Positions 43,424 through 51,382 of a stretch of 64,000 nt of DNA are shown one piece after another. Made by a program: the position numbers and the translations under genes. The DNA comes from a virus: positions 1-64,000 of the IMG/VR virus record IMGVR_UViG_3300012926_000036. One strand, 5' to 3'. The notes beneath the pieces are model-generated. The model worked only from the letters and a program-made list of their open reading frames with translations. It did not search any database and had not been told where the DNA came from. The first letter of the stretch is position 1, and every line of letters begins with the position of its first letter.

Positions 43424-44797
43424 TTAACTGAAATTCACGAATTCAGGTCTGAAAATGTTCGTTGGTAAATGGACTTGGCCTACTAGTTGGCTATTCCATT
43501 GGCTCGGTTTGCAGACCATCGCCCCGAAAACTGCGTCGGCTCGGTCAGGGGAGGAAACCCCACGCCCGCTTAAATCTTTCTTGCTCTCAATCTTGAGCCG
43601 CTGTTTCTGGTCGTACTCGCGCCGCCGGCTTGTTGCCTGTTCAATGAATGTTTTATCGTCCGGGATAATGATGTGTTGGCCGTTCCCGAGTCCGAACTCG
43701 ATCATGTGCGCAGCTTTGAACCAGATCTCGGACCCGCGATTCGCGTAATGCTCCGCGTCCTCAGACGGTAGACCGTTATTAACCTCGACAACCGGCCATC
43801 CGGCGTCCTTCAGGTTTTTGCACATAACGACCCCAAGGCCGCCAACGTCCGCAAAAATCTCTGAGGCGTGTAACCGGAGCCGTTTAAAGTGTTCAATAAA
43901 TTCGCGGCACGCTTGCGTCGGGTCCGGGTTGCGCCAGGCTGCTATAATCTCGACCTTATTCCCGTCCCGAACCGCAATCACGTTCTCCGCGCCACCAGCC
44001 GCAAAATCGCAAAACGCCGATCGACTCCCACGGTTATGGGTCAGTAATACCTGGCGTTCGAGTGCAGCATTGATTACGCGAAGCGGAATAGCGGCACCCG
44101 TCAAATCCTCAGCAAACTCGCTATCGTGCTTCATCGCGTACACCGCGCGGTCAAGCGTCACCCGATCAATAGAGCGTTGTTCATCGGTAATATGCGGGCA
44201 ATCTGCGCTCTTGACTTTGCACGTCCAAAAGATCGATTTGAACTTGTTGAACGAATGATAGAAAAACCCTTGGGCTGGACAAGCAGACGAAAACTGGCCG
44301 TAAAATGTAGGCGTGCACCGACCTATACCTTGGAATTTTTCATCCGGGATCGCTTTAGCCTCATCAACGATAAACAAGAGCGGTATTCCGGCATCTAGAT
44401 CCTGGTGCCACCCTTCAAGAGAATCAGGTTTATCGGTACTGAATCCGCGCGCAAACCCACCTTGAGGCGTTAGAATCTCGACCCTATTCCATGTCCACCC
44501 CTTGAAATAAGGAAGCCCTCTAAACCGTTCGAGGGATGGCCATACCGCAACCTCGATTTGTTGATATGTCCCGGATGTAACCGCAACACGACCAGCCGGC
44601 CAATTGTACAGGAACGCTAAAATCGCGGATGCTATTACTACGGATGATTTGCCGCCACCATTACAAACCAATGCCGAAACACGTTTGCGCTCTAGCGCAA
44701 TCAAGATCCGCATCTGCCAATCGTACAGCTTCAGCCCGAGATAGGCCGTTGCGAACAAGACAAACGGTACACGCGGTTTAGGGCGATTAAACGTCAT
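43424..44797 (-). CDS. terL: Terminase large subunit
   Basis: A 457-residue terminase. The ATPase has a variant Walker A CNGGGKSS, then a coupling region, and Walker B LLFIVDEAKAI. The C-terminal RNase-H-like nuclease shows Asp residues in FCDFAAGG, IFADVGGLG and the SPDRADAVFGAM signature. Packages DNA into the procapsid through the portal. Its ATG lies in a perfect hairpin (44795-44818). It is the second gene downstream of the relaxase. Confidence 0.85.
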   Translation of the reverse strand: MTFNRPKPRVPFVLFATAYLGLKLYDWQMRILIALERKRVSALVCNGGGKSSVVIASAILAFLYNWPAGRVAVTSGTYQQIEVAVWPSLERFRGLPYFKGWTWNRVEILTPQGGFARGFSTDKPDSLEGWHQDLDAGIPLLFIVDEAKAIPDEKFQGIGRCTPTFYGQFSSACPAQGFFYHSFNKFKSIFWTCKVKSADCPHITDEQRSIDRVTLDRAVYAMKHDSEFAEDLTGAAIPLRVINAALERQVLLTHNRGSRSAFCDFAAGGAENVIAVRDGNKVEIIAAWRNPDPTQACREFIEHFKRLRLHASEIFADVGGLGVVMCKNLKDAGWPVVEVNNGLPSEDAEHYANRGSEIWFKAAHMIEFGLGNGQHIIIPDDKTFIEQATSRRREYDQKQRLKIESKKDLSGRGVSSPDRADAVFGAMVCKPSQWNSQLVGQVHLPTNIFRPEFVNFS

Positions 44798-44818
44798 CTT
44801 TCTTTCAGAAGAAAGATG
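44795..44818 (-). promoter_or_regulatory. Hairpin at terminase start codon
   Basis: A perfect 10-bp inverted repeat (CATCTTTCTT / AAGAAAGATG, 4-nt loop) whose arm includes the terminase start codon. In the leftward mRNA it would hold the ATG in a stem. It could limit translation or be a protein site; no classical Shine-Dalgarno lies within reach outside the stem, though GAAAGA is in it. Confidence 0.6.
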
Positions 44819-44953
44819 GTCCGCGCCCGGTAATTCCGTGCTCTGCGCGTCTGCTTCTAGGAGATCGAGAAAGGCTTACCGGTTAGCGCAGGCGCCAACC
44901 ATTGAGACGCGGTGTACCACGAAATATTGTGGAGCACAATTATTTTCTGCACA

Positions 44954-45310
44954 CTATGGCGTTTTTTGCTCCTCTTTATCCGAGCGCGCATGAAGCGCAA
45001 TTGACGTGATATCTTTTCCGTCAACCCGGACAGCCGACACTTTCCTGGCACATAAATCGTCCCAAAAATCTAGAATACGCGGCCCGGAAATCAGGATTGT
45101 GCCGAACGCGCAATTGATTACTAGCCCGCGTTGATCCGATAAATACACGCTCAACCCTAGGTGATGAAACATGAACCCGTAACAGTTGCCGTCGTCTGCC
45201 CAGAACCGAATAATCTCATATTCGCCAAGGTCCCACGCAGCCGATCGTCGCGGTTTAGCGTACTGTTCGCGGAGCGACGGATACAAAGGTTCAGATGTTG
45301 ATATCGTCAT
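44954..45310 (-). CDS. Hypothetical 118-aa protein at module junction
   Basis: A soluble 118-residue protein: EYEIIRFWADDGNCYGFMF, GLVINCAFGTILISG and LDFWDDLCARKV. It overlaps the relaxase stop by 4 bp and is separated from terminase by 135 bp, so it is coupled to the relaxase. No family is recognised. This gene marks the junction between conjugation and phage blocks. The 135-bp gap after it has only the hairpin noted at the terminase start. Confidence 0.55.
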   Translation of the reverse strand: MTISTSEPLYPSLREQYAKPRRSAAWDLGEYEIIRFWADDGNCYGFMFHHLGLSVYLSDQRGLVINCAFGTILISGPRILDFWDDLCARKVSAVRVDGKDITSIALHARSDKEEQKTP

Positions 45311-48111
45311 CGTTCAATCCCTTGCTCTTTGACAGGCCATCTGTTTTTCGTTGGGTGCGAAAACTGACCAAGTTTATATCCCAGCGCATATTCCCAGACT
45401 GATTTTCGATCCCCTGGTTTAAGTATCTGCTCTTTAAACGCTTCCTTGCAATCTGTATAAAATATCGCGCGGTGCGTTGCGCGACTCGCGAGAACATAAA
45501 ACGTTTTCGCGTCCATCTCAGCGAACGATGAGAGGGGGCACAGCGCCACTACCTGGCGGACAGTGCGGCACTGTGTTGCATAGGATGTCAGGCAAACGCC
45601 CTGATCAATATGCAGAAAATCGCGCGCCATTGAACGGCCATCGTCTAACGTTACCCGATCCGAATCAATGGCCGCAACCTTGGCGATATCGTTGTTCTTA
45701 AACGCTACCCCACGTTCCTTGAATCCATCTGTGATCCGCACCTGATCACCGACGCTGAGTTGCATTTCCGCAATGTCGTACACGTTCCATTTGCCTCTGG
45801 AATCTGGATCAAAGGTTTTTAGCACCCCTCTACGTTCAAGAATAAAATCCCCAAATCCGCGTACGTCTTTAATCACCCATTTCTCACCAGCTTTAAACCC
45901 GCCCTTGACCTTGGTATGAAACACAACGACGCGCCCCGTATGGTAATGCAACGGATCTTTGAGCTCCGGCCCATTAACGTTCACACGCGACAATCGCGTA
46001 ACCATATGATCTTCTTTCTCGATCAACCCTTCGGCCTTTAACGTCTCCCGAATAATCGCCGTTACTTCGCGCGCCTCAGCGTGAACCGGGCTTGCTAAGA
46101 TCGCAAGCTCTCCGACCCGAACCGCCGCCAAGTGCACATCCACCGCCTGCTGACGCATCTCGTGCTGGTCAACGGCCTCACGAATAGCACCATGATTTTC
46201 AAGCCGCGCGTACCCGATCTTGCGCCGGTCACCGCCAGCTTTCAAATCTTCAACCGTTGCTTTTAGATACGCAACCTTTGCCCGGTACGTCTCAGTTAAT
46301 TGCACCGAACGCACCGCCCCAGAGTCCTGCATGATCCGAATTGCGTCACCGCGTTCTGGGCTAACGTGTTGATCCCTGTCACCGCACGTCACGAGCCGAC
46401 ATTTCTTTTCTTTGACGAACGCTACGAGTCGGCACATCTGCGGCACCGACACCATTGACGCCTCGTCTAATACGATCACGGTCCCCGGCGTTATCTGCGC
46501 TCGCCAATCCGAATCAGATTCGAATTTCTGGAGCGTCATAGCTTCCGGAAAATCTTTGTGCAGATTCTTTTCGGAGGCCGAGGTTGGCGCTAAAAGAATG
46601 ACGCCATGGCGATTAGCGCGTAACCCCCATACCGCCTCCCTTAACATTGTCGTCTTACCGGCCCCCGCTATTCCGCTCACGTCCATCACCATGTCACACG
46701 AATTCCAAACAAATCTAACCGCAGACGATTGATCCGGCGATGATCGCACCTGTTGATCTTGAATCTCCCATCCCGGTGCCAAAGCATTCCATAAATTCTG
46801 CTCCAACTTGCACGTCTCAAGCATCCGTTCTTCTTCACGTTTCACGGCTTCCGTCGTCACGTGTCCGTCGTTATCGAGATGAATGAACGCTGGCCCCTTA
46901 ACAAATTCTAACGCTTCATTAAACGTCATCGCCCCACCTGTTGCCCTCAACAGTTGTCCAGCAACGTCCAATTCGTGCACAACGGATGCCTGTTTAAACG
47001 CGGAATAAAGTACTTCTTCTTTTGCTTGGTCCGGTGTTCGCCAGTTGACCCGTGGTGCCGACGTTACCGCGTCCTGTTGCAAACTCGCCCGAATATCCGG
47101 TGTCATTTGCGCCCTCAATTTTTCAAGTTTCTCTTCCATGCTGATTTTTACTTTGCCTTTTGCCAAGCGTTTGCCGAGTTCGTTCCGCACCTCGGTTTTC
47201 ACTCGATCATAATCCAAAGTTTTGCCAAGTTTTGCCGCTGCGCGTATCCGGTACCGCGTTAAAGTTTCAATCCTGTCCCGATTTCCAAGTTCCTCTTTCA
47301 AAATTTCGTTGCGACGTTTGCAGAAAATATCTTTACCTTTAACACTCGTGATTTCGAAGCTGCGACCATCCGGCGTACGCTCGGTACCGATCCCAAGTTT
47401 CGTTAATCCGCGCTCAAGTTCGGACAGGAATAAGGCGTCAATTGTGTCGGCGTGTTTGATTACGTCGTGAAGTTCCACAGCCTTGAGTCGCTTCTCTACC
47501 GAGTCATGCGTCACGTTGAATATGTAATTGTGGCTATGCCAAAGCGGGTCAGGAACGTTACTTCCAATTGGTCTAGCATCCCTGTGAATGACGCTGAAAT
47601 ATAAAATATTCTCCGTACTTCGATCATCATCACGGCCACCGAGACGAATCCGTGTCTTGGCTAACGATTCGGCAAAATCCATTGCATGCTGATTTGCCGC
47701 TACGCAAATCCGCTCAACTGTATCGGAAAATTCTCCCGGATTTTCAGCCATGACCACAGAAAGTGTCTTGGGAACATTGCACACCACGTCCATTCCAGTC
47801 CTGTGATTATCTACTGTCTTTAACTCTTTTTGACCCGTGTTTGCATTCACAATCCACTCTTGTCGTGTGCTATTTGTTCGCGGAGTCAAACGATCTCCTG
47901 TATCCGGATGCACGTTATTCTCAATCGATTTGAATTCTGAAAGTCCGATTTCGCGTTTCGATAAACCCAAGTATTCAAACGCCCTTCCGCGTAAAACCCC
48001 CATTCCGTTCGCGTAATACTGAGATGCTGAAAGATGCTCCGAGAAATATGTAGCTGCCCCACTTGGCCCTACGCCGTTCTTAAATTGTTTGTGGCGAAGC
48101 ATCGGATTCAA
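45307..48111 (-). CDS. MobF relaxase-helicase (TrwC/TraI type)
   Basis: A 934-residue relaxase. The N-terminal domain has the MobF order: early tyrosines (Y32-Y33, near YANGMGVLRG), then H176 (VIHRDAR) and the metal-binding H192-S-H194 (WHSHNYIFNVTHD). The C-terminal domain is a SF1B TrwC/RecD helicase: Walker A GIAGAGKTT (480-488), Walker B VIVLDEA (D549-E550), motifs with VTCGDRDQ and ending SYATQCRTV. It would nick oriT and lead DNA through the type IV system. Upstream a 4-bp overlap ties it to an endonuclease VII-type gene. Confidence 0.9.
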   Translation of the reverse strand: MNPMLRHKQFKNGVGPSGAATYFSEHLSASQYYANGMGVLRGRAFEYLGLSKREIGLSEFKSIENNVHPDTGDRLTPRTNSTRQEWIVNANTGQKELKTVDNHRTGMDVVCNVPKTLSVVMAENPGEFSDTVERICVAANQHAMDFAESLAKTRIRLGGRDDDRSTENILYFSVIHRDARPIGSNVPDPLWHSHNYIFNVTHDSVEKRLKAVELHDVIKHADTIDALFLSELERGLTKLGIGTERTPDGRSFEITSVKGKDIFCKRRNEILKEELGNRDRIETLTRYRIRAAAKLGKTLDYDRVKTEVRNELGKRLAKGKVKISMEEKLEKLRAQMTPDIRASLQQDAVTSAPRVNWRTPDQAKEEVLYSAFKQASVVHELDVAGQLLRATGGAMTFNEALEFVKGPAFIHLDNDGHVTTEAVKREEERMLETCKLEQNLWNALAPGWEIQDQQVRSSPDQSSAVRFVWNSCDMVMDVSGIAGAGKTTMLREAVWGLRANRHGVILLAPTSASEKNLHKDFPEAMTLQKFESDSDWRAQITPGTVIVLDEASMVSVPQMCRLVAFVKEKKCRLVTCGDRDQHVSPERGDAIRIMQDSGAVRSVQLTETYRAKVAYLKATVEDLKAGGDRRKIGYARLENHGAIREAVDQHEMRQQAVDVHLAAVRVGELAILASPVHAEAREVTAIIRETLKAEGLIEKEDHMVTRLSRVNVNGPELKDPLHYHTGRVVVFHTKVKGGFKAGEKWVIKDVRGFGDFILERRGVLKTFDPDSRGKWNVYDIAEMQLSVGDQVRITDGFKERGVAFKNNDIAKVAAIDSDRVTLDDGRSMARDFLHIDQGVCLTSYATQCRTVRQVVALCPLSSFAEMDAKTFYVLASRATHRAIFYTDCKEAFKEQILKPGDRKSVWEYALGYKLGQFSHPTKNRWPVKEQGIER

Positions 48112-48659
48112 TCAATTCTAAAGCTCGTTATTCCCGCCGCTTTCCTTTTTCGAAACTCCAAAGTCAATTCACGGCACTGGTACCACAGTTCGTTTTTCTC
48201 CATGTATTCCAAGACCTTTCTGGCGACATCAATAGAACCCATTTGCCCCTCCACTTTGTTGCACCTCTGGCAAATAACGCCGCGCATATGGTCTCCTTTA
48301 TGGCAATGGTCGATAACTGGCGCAGTGCCCATTGTTCCTCTTCCAATGAACGCGATTCCACAACATTTACACTTCCCTCCCTGCATCTCTATAATCCCAT
48401 CTACAATCTTTGAGCTAATTCCGTACTTGCGCTTGTATGTAGCGTCCCTGTGTTCATCAGCCCTTCCGTGATACCACATCCGGTGACGTTCCCTGTTTTT
48501 ATCTATGTCTTTTTCGTAATATGCCTTTGACCGTGCGCACCAACACGGCTTGCATCTACGCGTTTTGTTGTAGAATTCCTTGACGCTTTTACGGATACCG
48601 CAAACACGACACACCTTTGTTCGTTCTACACCAAGATCCCAATATGTCGCTTCGATCAC
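48108..48659 (-). CDS. Endonuclease VII-family nuclease
   Basis: A 183-residue protein. The N-terminal zinc motif is CRVCGIRKS ... CKPCW. The C-terminal half is the Endonuclease_7 fold: YGISSKIVDGIIEMQGGKC, CCGIAF, then VIDHCHKGDHMRGVICQRCN, with HxH catalytic residues and a CxxC. These enzymes resolve branched DNA. It heads the relaxase cluster, just beside the putative oriT/promoter gap. It may process conjugative or packaging intermediates. Confidence 0.8.
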   Translation of the reverse strand: MIEATYWDLGVERTKVCRVCGIRKSVKEFYNKTRRCKPCWCARSKAYYEKDIDKNRERHRMWYHGRADEHRDATYKRKYGISSKIVDGIIEMQGGKCKCCGIAFIGRGTMGTAPVIDHCHKGDHMRGVICQRCNKVEGQMGSIDVARKVLEYMEKNELWYQCRELTLEFRKRKAAGITSFRID

Positions 48660-48768
48660 CGGTTTTTCTAACGTTCAGATTTTAGGACAAAAAGTCATTA
48701 CCCAGAACTCTCCTTACGCTTCGCGTAAGATTCGAAATACACCTTGACATTATTCCTCTCGAATAGTA
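48660..48768. promoter_or_regulatory. Candidate oriT and divergent promoter
   Basis: The only sizeable gap near the relaxase. It separates divergent genes. It has a perfect 7-bp hairpin with 3-nt loop (CTTACGC TTC GCGTAAG, 48713-48729) and TTGACA (48744-48749) for a rightward promoter, without a convincing -10 box. MobF origins of transfer typically have a hairpin next to the nic site, so this is the best place for oriT. No known nic consensus is visible, so this is inference. Confidence 0.4.
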
Positions 48769-48960
48769 ATGATGTCAAATATGAAACCTCAAAAATACGA
48801 AGTTCTGGTGCCAGGTGATCTCCGGGGAACCAAGGAATGGATCAAATGCAAGATCGCCAGGGAAGTTAATCAAGGATTTTTGCACTATGAACTCAAAGAC
48901 GGAACGAACGGGCTAGCCAAGCCAGGCACTTGGAGATGCTTCGAATTCGGGCGCGTATGA
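48769..48960 (+). CDS. Small protein, 63 aa, opposite to operon
   Basis: A 63-residue protein that can start at any of ATGATG (48769) or the ATG at 48781. It has KYEVLVPGDLRGTKEWIKC and a beta-rich middle, and resembles no family. It lies on the plus strand within the leftward conjugation block, downstream of TTGACA, with an ATGA overlap to the membrane gene that follows. A regulator or entry-exclusion component is possible. Confidence 0.5.
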   Translation: MMSNMKPQKYEVLVPGDLRGTKEWIKCKIAREVNQGFLHYELKDGTNGLAKPGTWRCFEFGRV

Positions 48961-49241
48961 AATCATCAGGTTTTTCGATCACCTTCTGTTTAGCGTGGCT
49001 TATCACGGTTGCTGCCGTGATTATAACGGTCGCAATGTTTGGCGAATCGGCCAAAGGGCCTGCCATCATCATGGCTGCTGAAGTTTTAACCATCGCTTCA
49101 GTAGCGTTGCTGATCATCGTTCCGATGATCCTGTTATCTATGCTGCGCAACACCCGGCGATCAGCCGATTATCTGCAAGAACTTGTTGAACGCCAAATAA
49201 TAAACGGGGCGCCAAAGCCGTCGAGCAAAGTAATTAACTGA
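48957..49241 (+). CDS. Two-span membrane protein, possible exclusion
   Basis: A 94-residue membrane protein with two spans (ITFCLAWLITVAAVIITVAMF; VLTIASVALLIIVPMILLSML) and a polar C-terminus (RRSADYLQELVERQ). I take ATG 48957 (ATGA overlap). It is convergent with the next leftward gene and overlaps it by 8 bp. Small membrane proteins inside conjugation regions are commonly entry-exclusion factors; that is a guess from position. Confidence 0.55.
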   Translation: MKSSGFSITFCLAWLITVAAVIITVAMFGESAKGPAIIMAAEVLTIASVALLIIVPMILLSMLRNTRRSADYLQELVERQIINGAPKPSSKVIN

Positions 49242-49614
49242 CATCAAACCCGTCCCTGTCGCGCCTCGATTTCTGAATCTGGGCGCGGTTTCTTTTTAAG
49301 CGCGCGGTCTGGCGTTCAATCGATGATAATTGCGATTGATTAAACCATTGCGCCATGAGGCCGGAGAATGGTAACCCAATCAACCAAACTAGGCCGCCAA
49401 CAGTCGCCGAGGCTACCAGCATAGGGATCTGCGGCGACTGCAAATACACAAGCTGCGGCAACCAATTGTACACCTGCGCGGCTACGCCGAATAGGATGTA
49501 CGCCAGAAAAGGAACGTTGTTAAGCGCAGCGAAATAGCAGCCAATCGCAACCAGGATCGCCGCGATTGTGATTAGCGAAATGGATTCTTGGATCGGAGTT
49601 TGTTGCTCATTCAC
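49234..49614 (-). CDS. Multi-span membrane protein, T4SS cluster
   Basis: A 126-residue protein that begins with GTG. Three hydrophobic segments: ITIAAILVAIGCYFAALN, FLAYILFGVAAQVYN and MLVASATVGGLVWLIGLPF, followed by a basic, Arg/Gln-rich cytoplasmic tail. It lies two genes downstream of the coupling protein, which lacks an obvious membrane domain, so it may provide that anchor. VirB3-like or other channel subunit roles are possible. Confidence 0.55.
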   Translation of the reverse strand: MNEQQTPIQESISLITIAAILVAIGCYFAALNNVPFLAYILFGVAAQVYNWLPQLVYLQSPQIPMLVASATVGGLVWLIGLPFSGLMAQWFNQSQLSSIERQTARLKRNRAQIQKSRRDRDGFDVS

Positions 49615-49774
49615 TTCGCTTTATCTCCGTTAATTTTTCCTCAAGCAATCTCATTACCGATTCCCTTGACCTTAGGAATTGGCGCGCCAGGATAGCAAGA
49701 TCGTCGTCAGGATCGGCAAAGTTTCGATCTAGAACTTTGTTGGCAATGATTATCGCCTCTTCTAGTTCCGTCAT
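49607..49774 (-). CDS. Small helical protein, 55 aa
   Basis: A 55-residue acidic, helical protein (MTELEEAIIIANKVLDR, then LAILARQFLRSRESVMRLLEEK). Coupled upstream to the coupling protein (ATGA overlap) and overlapping the next gene by 8 bp. No family; possibly an adapter for the coupling protein. Confidence 0.5.
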   Translation of the reverse strand: MTELEEAIIIANKVLDRNFADPDDDLAILARQFLRSRESVMRLLEEKLTEIKRSE

Positions 49775-51186
49775 TGCCTAAACCTCCGAACACACCATCT
49801 TTGGTCACGGTTCCAGAGCCGGCCACTCTGAAACAGGATTCCTTCAACGACGTTGCCGTTCCGCGGCCCACCATTTTTCAGCCCTACAAACTGTTTAGGT
49901 GGACATGAATCCTCTTCCACTTCAGAAACCGAAGCCTGGCTGTTAAACCCCCCGGTTGATTGCACGCTCCCACTCGTTGATAGAGAATGTTTGTACCCAG
50001 TTTCTTTAGCAATGACCCGGCTCGCCCACTCATTCGTGGCAGGGTCACTGTTACGGTGAAATATTTTTGTGGCGTGATTGCCAAGCAAAGTTTCAACCTT
50101 ATTTTTACCGTCTCGTCCATAAGCGTCTAAAAAGTTCGGCAAATTCTGGGTCAGCCGCACAACTGCACACCCTTTTTTCCGGGCCGTAGTAGCCTGGAAT
50201 ACTGCGTCCTGATCGATTGTGAAATAGTGCGCTTCATCTTGCCATAAAAATACTGGACGGCCGTTAGGCGCCACGTATGACCTGCGATCAACGGCCCGCT
50301 GAAACATCTGTGACCAGATTAGTGCCGCAAACTGGCCAACCTCGCGATACCGTGCAACCGGAATATCGATCACAATAACTTTACCGTCGATGATGTCTTG
50401 TGGTGTCAGGTTTGTGCCGGTCCCGAACAGTGCGCCGATCTTGCCACGCGTTAGCGGGTCGAACATCCCGGTAAAATCCGCGTCGATTGTTTCCCGGGTT
50501 TTAGCCGGCATATTGGGCCGTTCAAGTAACCAATAATTGGTTATCAGCTTCCATTCCGGGTGACTCCCGGCTTTTTTATTCCCTTGCTCAAGTAGCCCAA
50601 ACAGGAAACTTTTATCCCGCCAATCGTTAGACTCGGCTTGGTGCGCGTCACGTGGAGCGGATACGATCATCTCGTATAACGTACGTAGCCGGACCGGTTC
50701 ACCGGTCAAAAGAAGGAGCGTAATCGCGTTCCTGAGCAGCTTCTTTTTTTGCGGCAACCAGAAATGCGCCTCAGCACCACTCGCCTCCGTCCGTTTCTGG
50801 ATCGACGCGATATCGACCAGGAGCGTGACTAAATTCTCGGCAAAATCGATACCGCTTGTACGCGATTCGTAATCGAGAAAGTTGAACGTGAACCCGTTAT
50901 CAACACTAAAAAACCGACCATCCTGTTCACGGCCCACGCGGTTAAGGTACCCGCGCCACAGGTTAGCCTCATCGATATCCGAGCACATAACCAGCCCGCC
51001 AAACCCGTTCTCAAGATACTTGAGCGCTAAATGCTTACCGGACCCGGACGTTTTACCGGACCCGAGCTCGCCGAAGATCGCTACGCCTTGCACCGCATCA
51101 CCCAACGTCCAGATATCTTCTCGGCGTTCACTGAATCGCACTAACCTAAGATCGAGCGGCCATTGACCGGTTAAATGTGTTTCCAC
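49771..51186 (-). CDS. virD4: T4SS coupling protein (VirD4/TraD-like)
   Basis: A 471-residue ATPase. Walker A FGELGSGKTS (residues 38-47), Walker B PVFLWQDEAHYF, then LTQNLPNF and a C-terminal SPKQF..L-type region. This is the T4CP family, which passes the relaxosome to the channel. The usual N-terminal transmembrane domain is absent: the ATPase begins by residue 30. The anchor might come from the 126-residue membrane protein two genes downstream. It overlaps its neighbours at both ends. Confidence 0.85.
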   Translation of the reverse strand: METHLTGQWPLDLRLVRFSERREDIWTLGDAVQGVAIFGELGSGKTSGSGKHLALKYLENGFGGLVMCSDIDEANLWRGYLNRVGREQDGRFFSVDNGFTFNFLDYESRTSGIDFAENLVTLLVDIASIQKRTEASGAEAHFWLPQKKKLLRNAITLLLLTGEPVRLRTLYEMIVSAPRDAHQAESNDWRDKSFLFGLLEQGNKKAGSHPEWKLITNYWLLERPNMPAKTRETIDADFTGMFDPLTRGKIGALFGTGTNLTPQDIIDGKVIVIDIPVARYREVGQFAALIWSQMFQRAVDRRSYVAPNGRPVFLWQDEAHYFTIDQDAVFQATTARKKGCAVVRLTQNLPNFLDAYGRDGKNKVETLLGNHATKIFHRNSDPATNEWASRVIAKETGYKHSLSTSGSVQSTGGFNSQASVSEVEEDSCPPKQFVGLKNGGPRNGNVVEGILFQSGRLWNRDQRWCVRRFRQ

Positions 51187-51380
51187 GTTTTTCGATGTTT
51201 GATCAAAAAAATCGCTGTAGGCGTCACCCCGTTTTCGCGCGCAATCTGTTTCGCAGGTTTTCCTAGCGCTAAATCAGCTCTGATTTTCAGGATCTCGTTA
51301 TTTTTAAAGCACGCGCGTGGATTACAAAAGCCTAGCTTCGCTTCGCGCATCCTAGCCCTAGAATCTTCAGTTAAGACCAT
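51171..51380 (-). CDS. HTH DNA-binding protein, 69 aa
   Basis: A small protein with a C-terminal helix-turn-helix (LALGKPAKQIARENGVTPTAIFLIK). I start at ATG 51380, 2 bp after the stop of the AAA gene (an earlier in-frame start lies inside that gene). The N-terminal part is basic and includes ARMREAKLGFCNPRAC. It may control the transfer genes. It overlaps the coupling protein gene by 16 bp. Confidence 0.55.
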   Translation of the reverse strand: MVLTEDSRARMREAKLGFCNPRACFKNNEILKIRADLALGKPAKQIARENGVTPTAIFLIKHRKTWKHI

Positions 51381-51382
51381 AC

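Noticed and set aside
44857-45051. 64-residue minus-strand ORF between terminase and the 118-residue gene
   Set aside because: Mostly overlaps the 118-residue gene in another frame and lacks overlap-coupling with the terminase; composition is not convincing.
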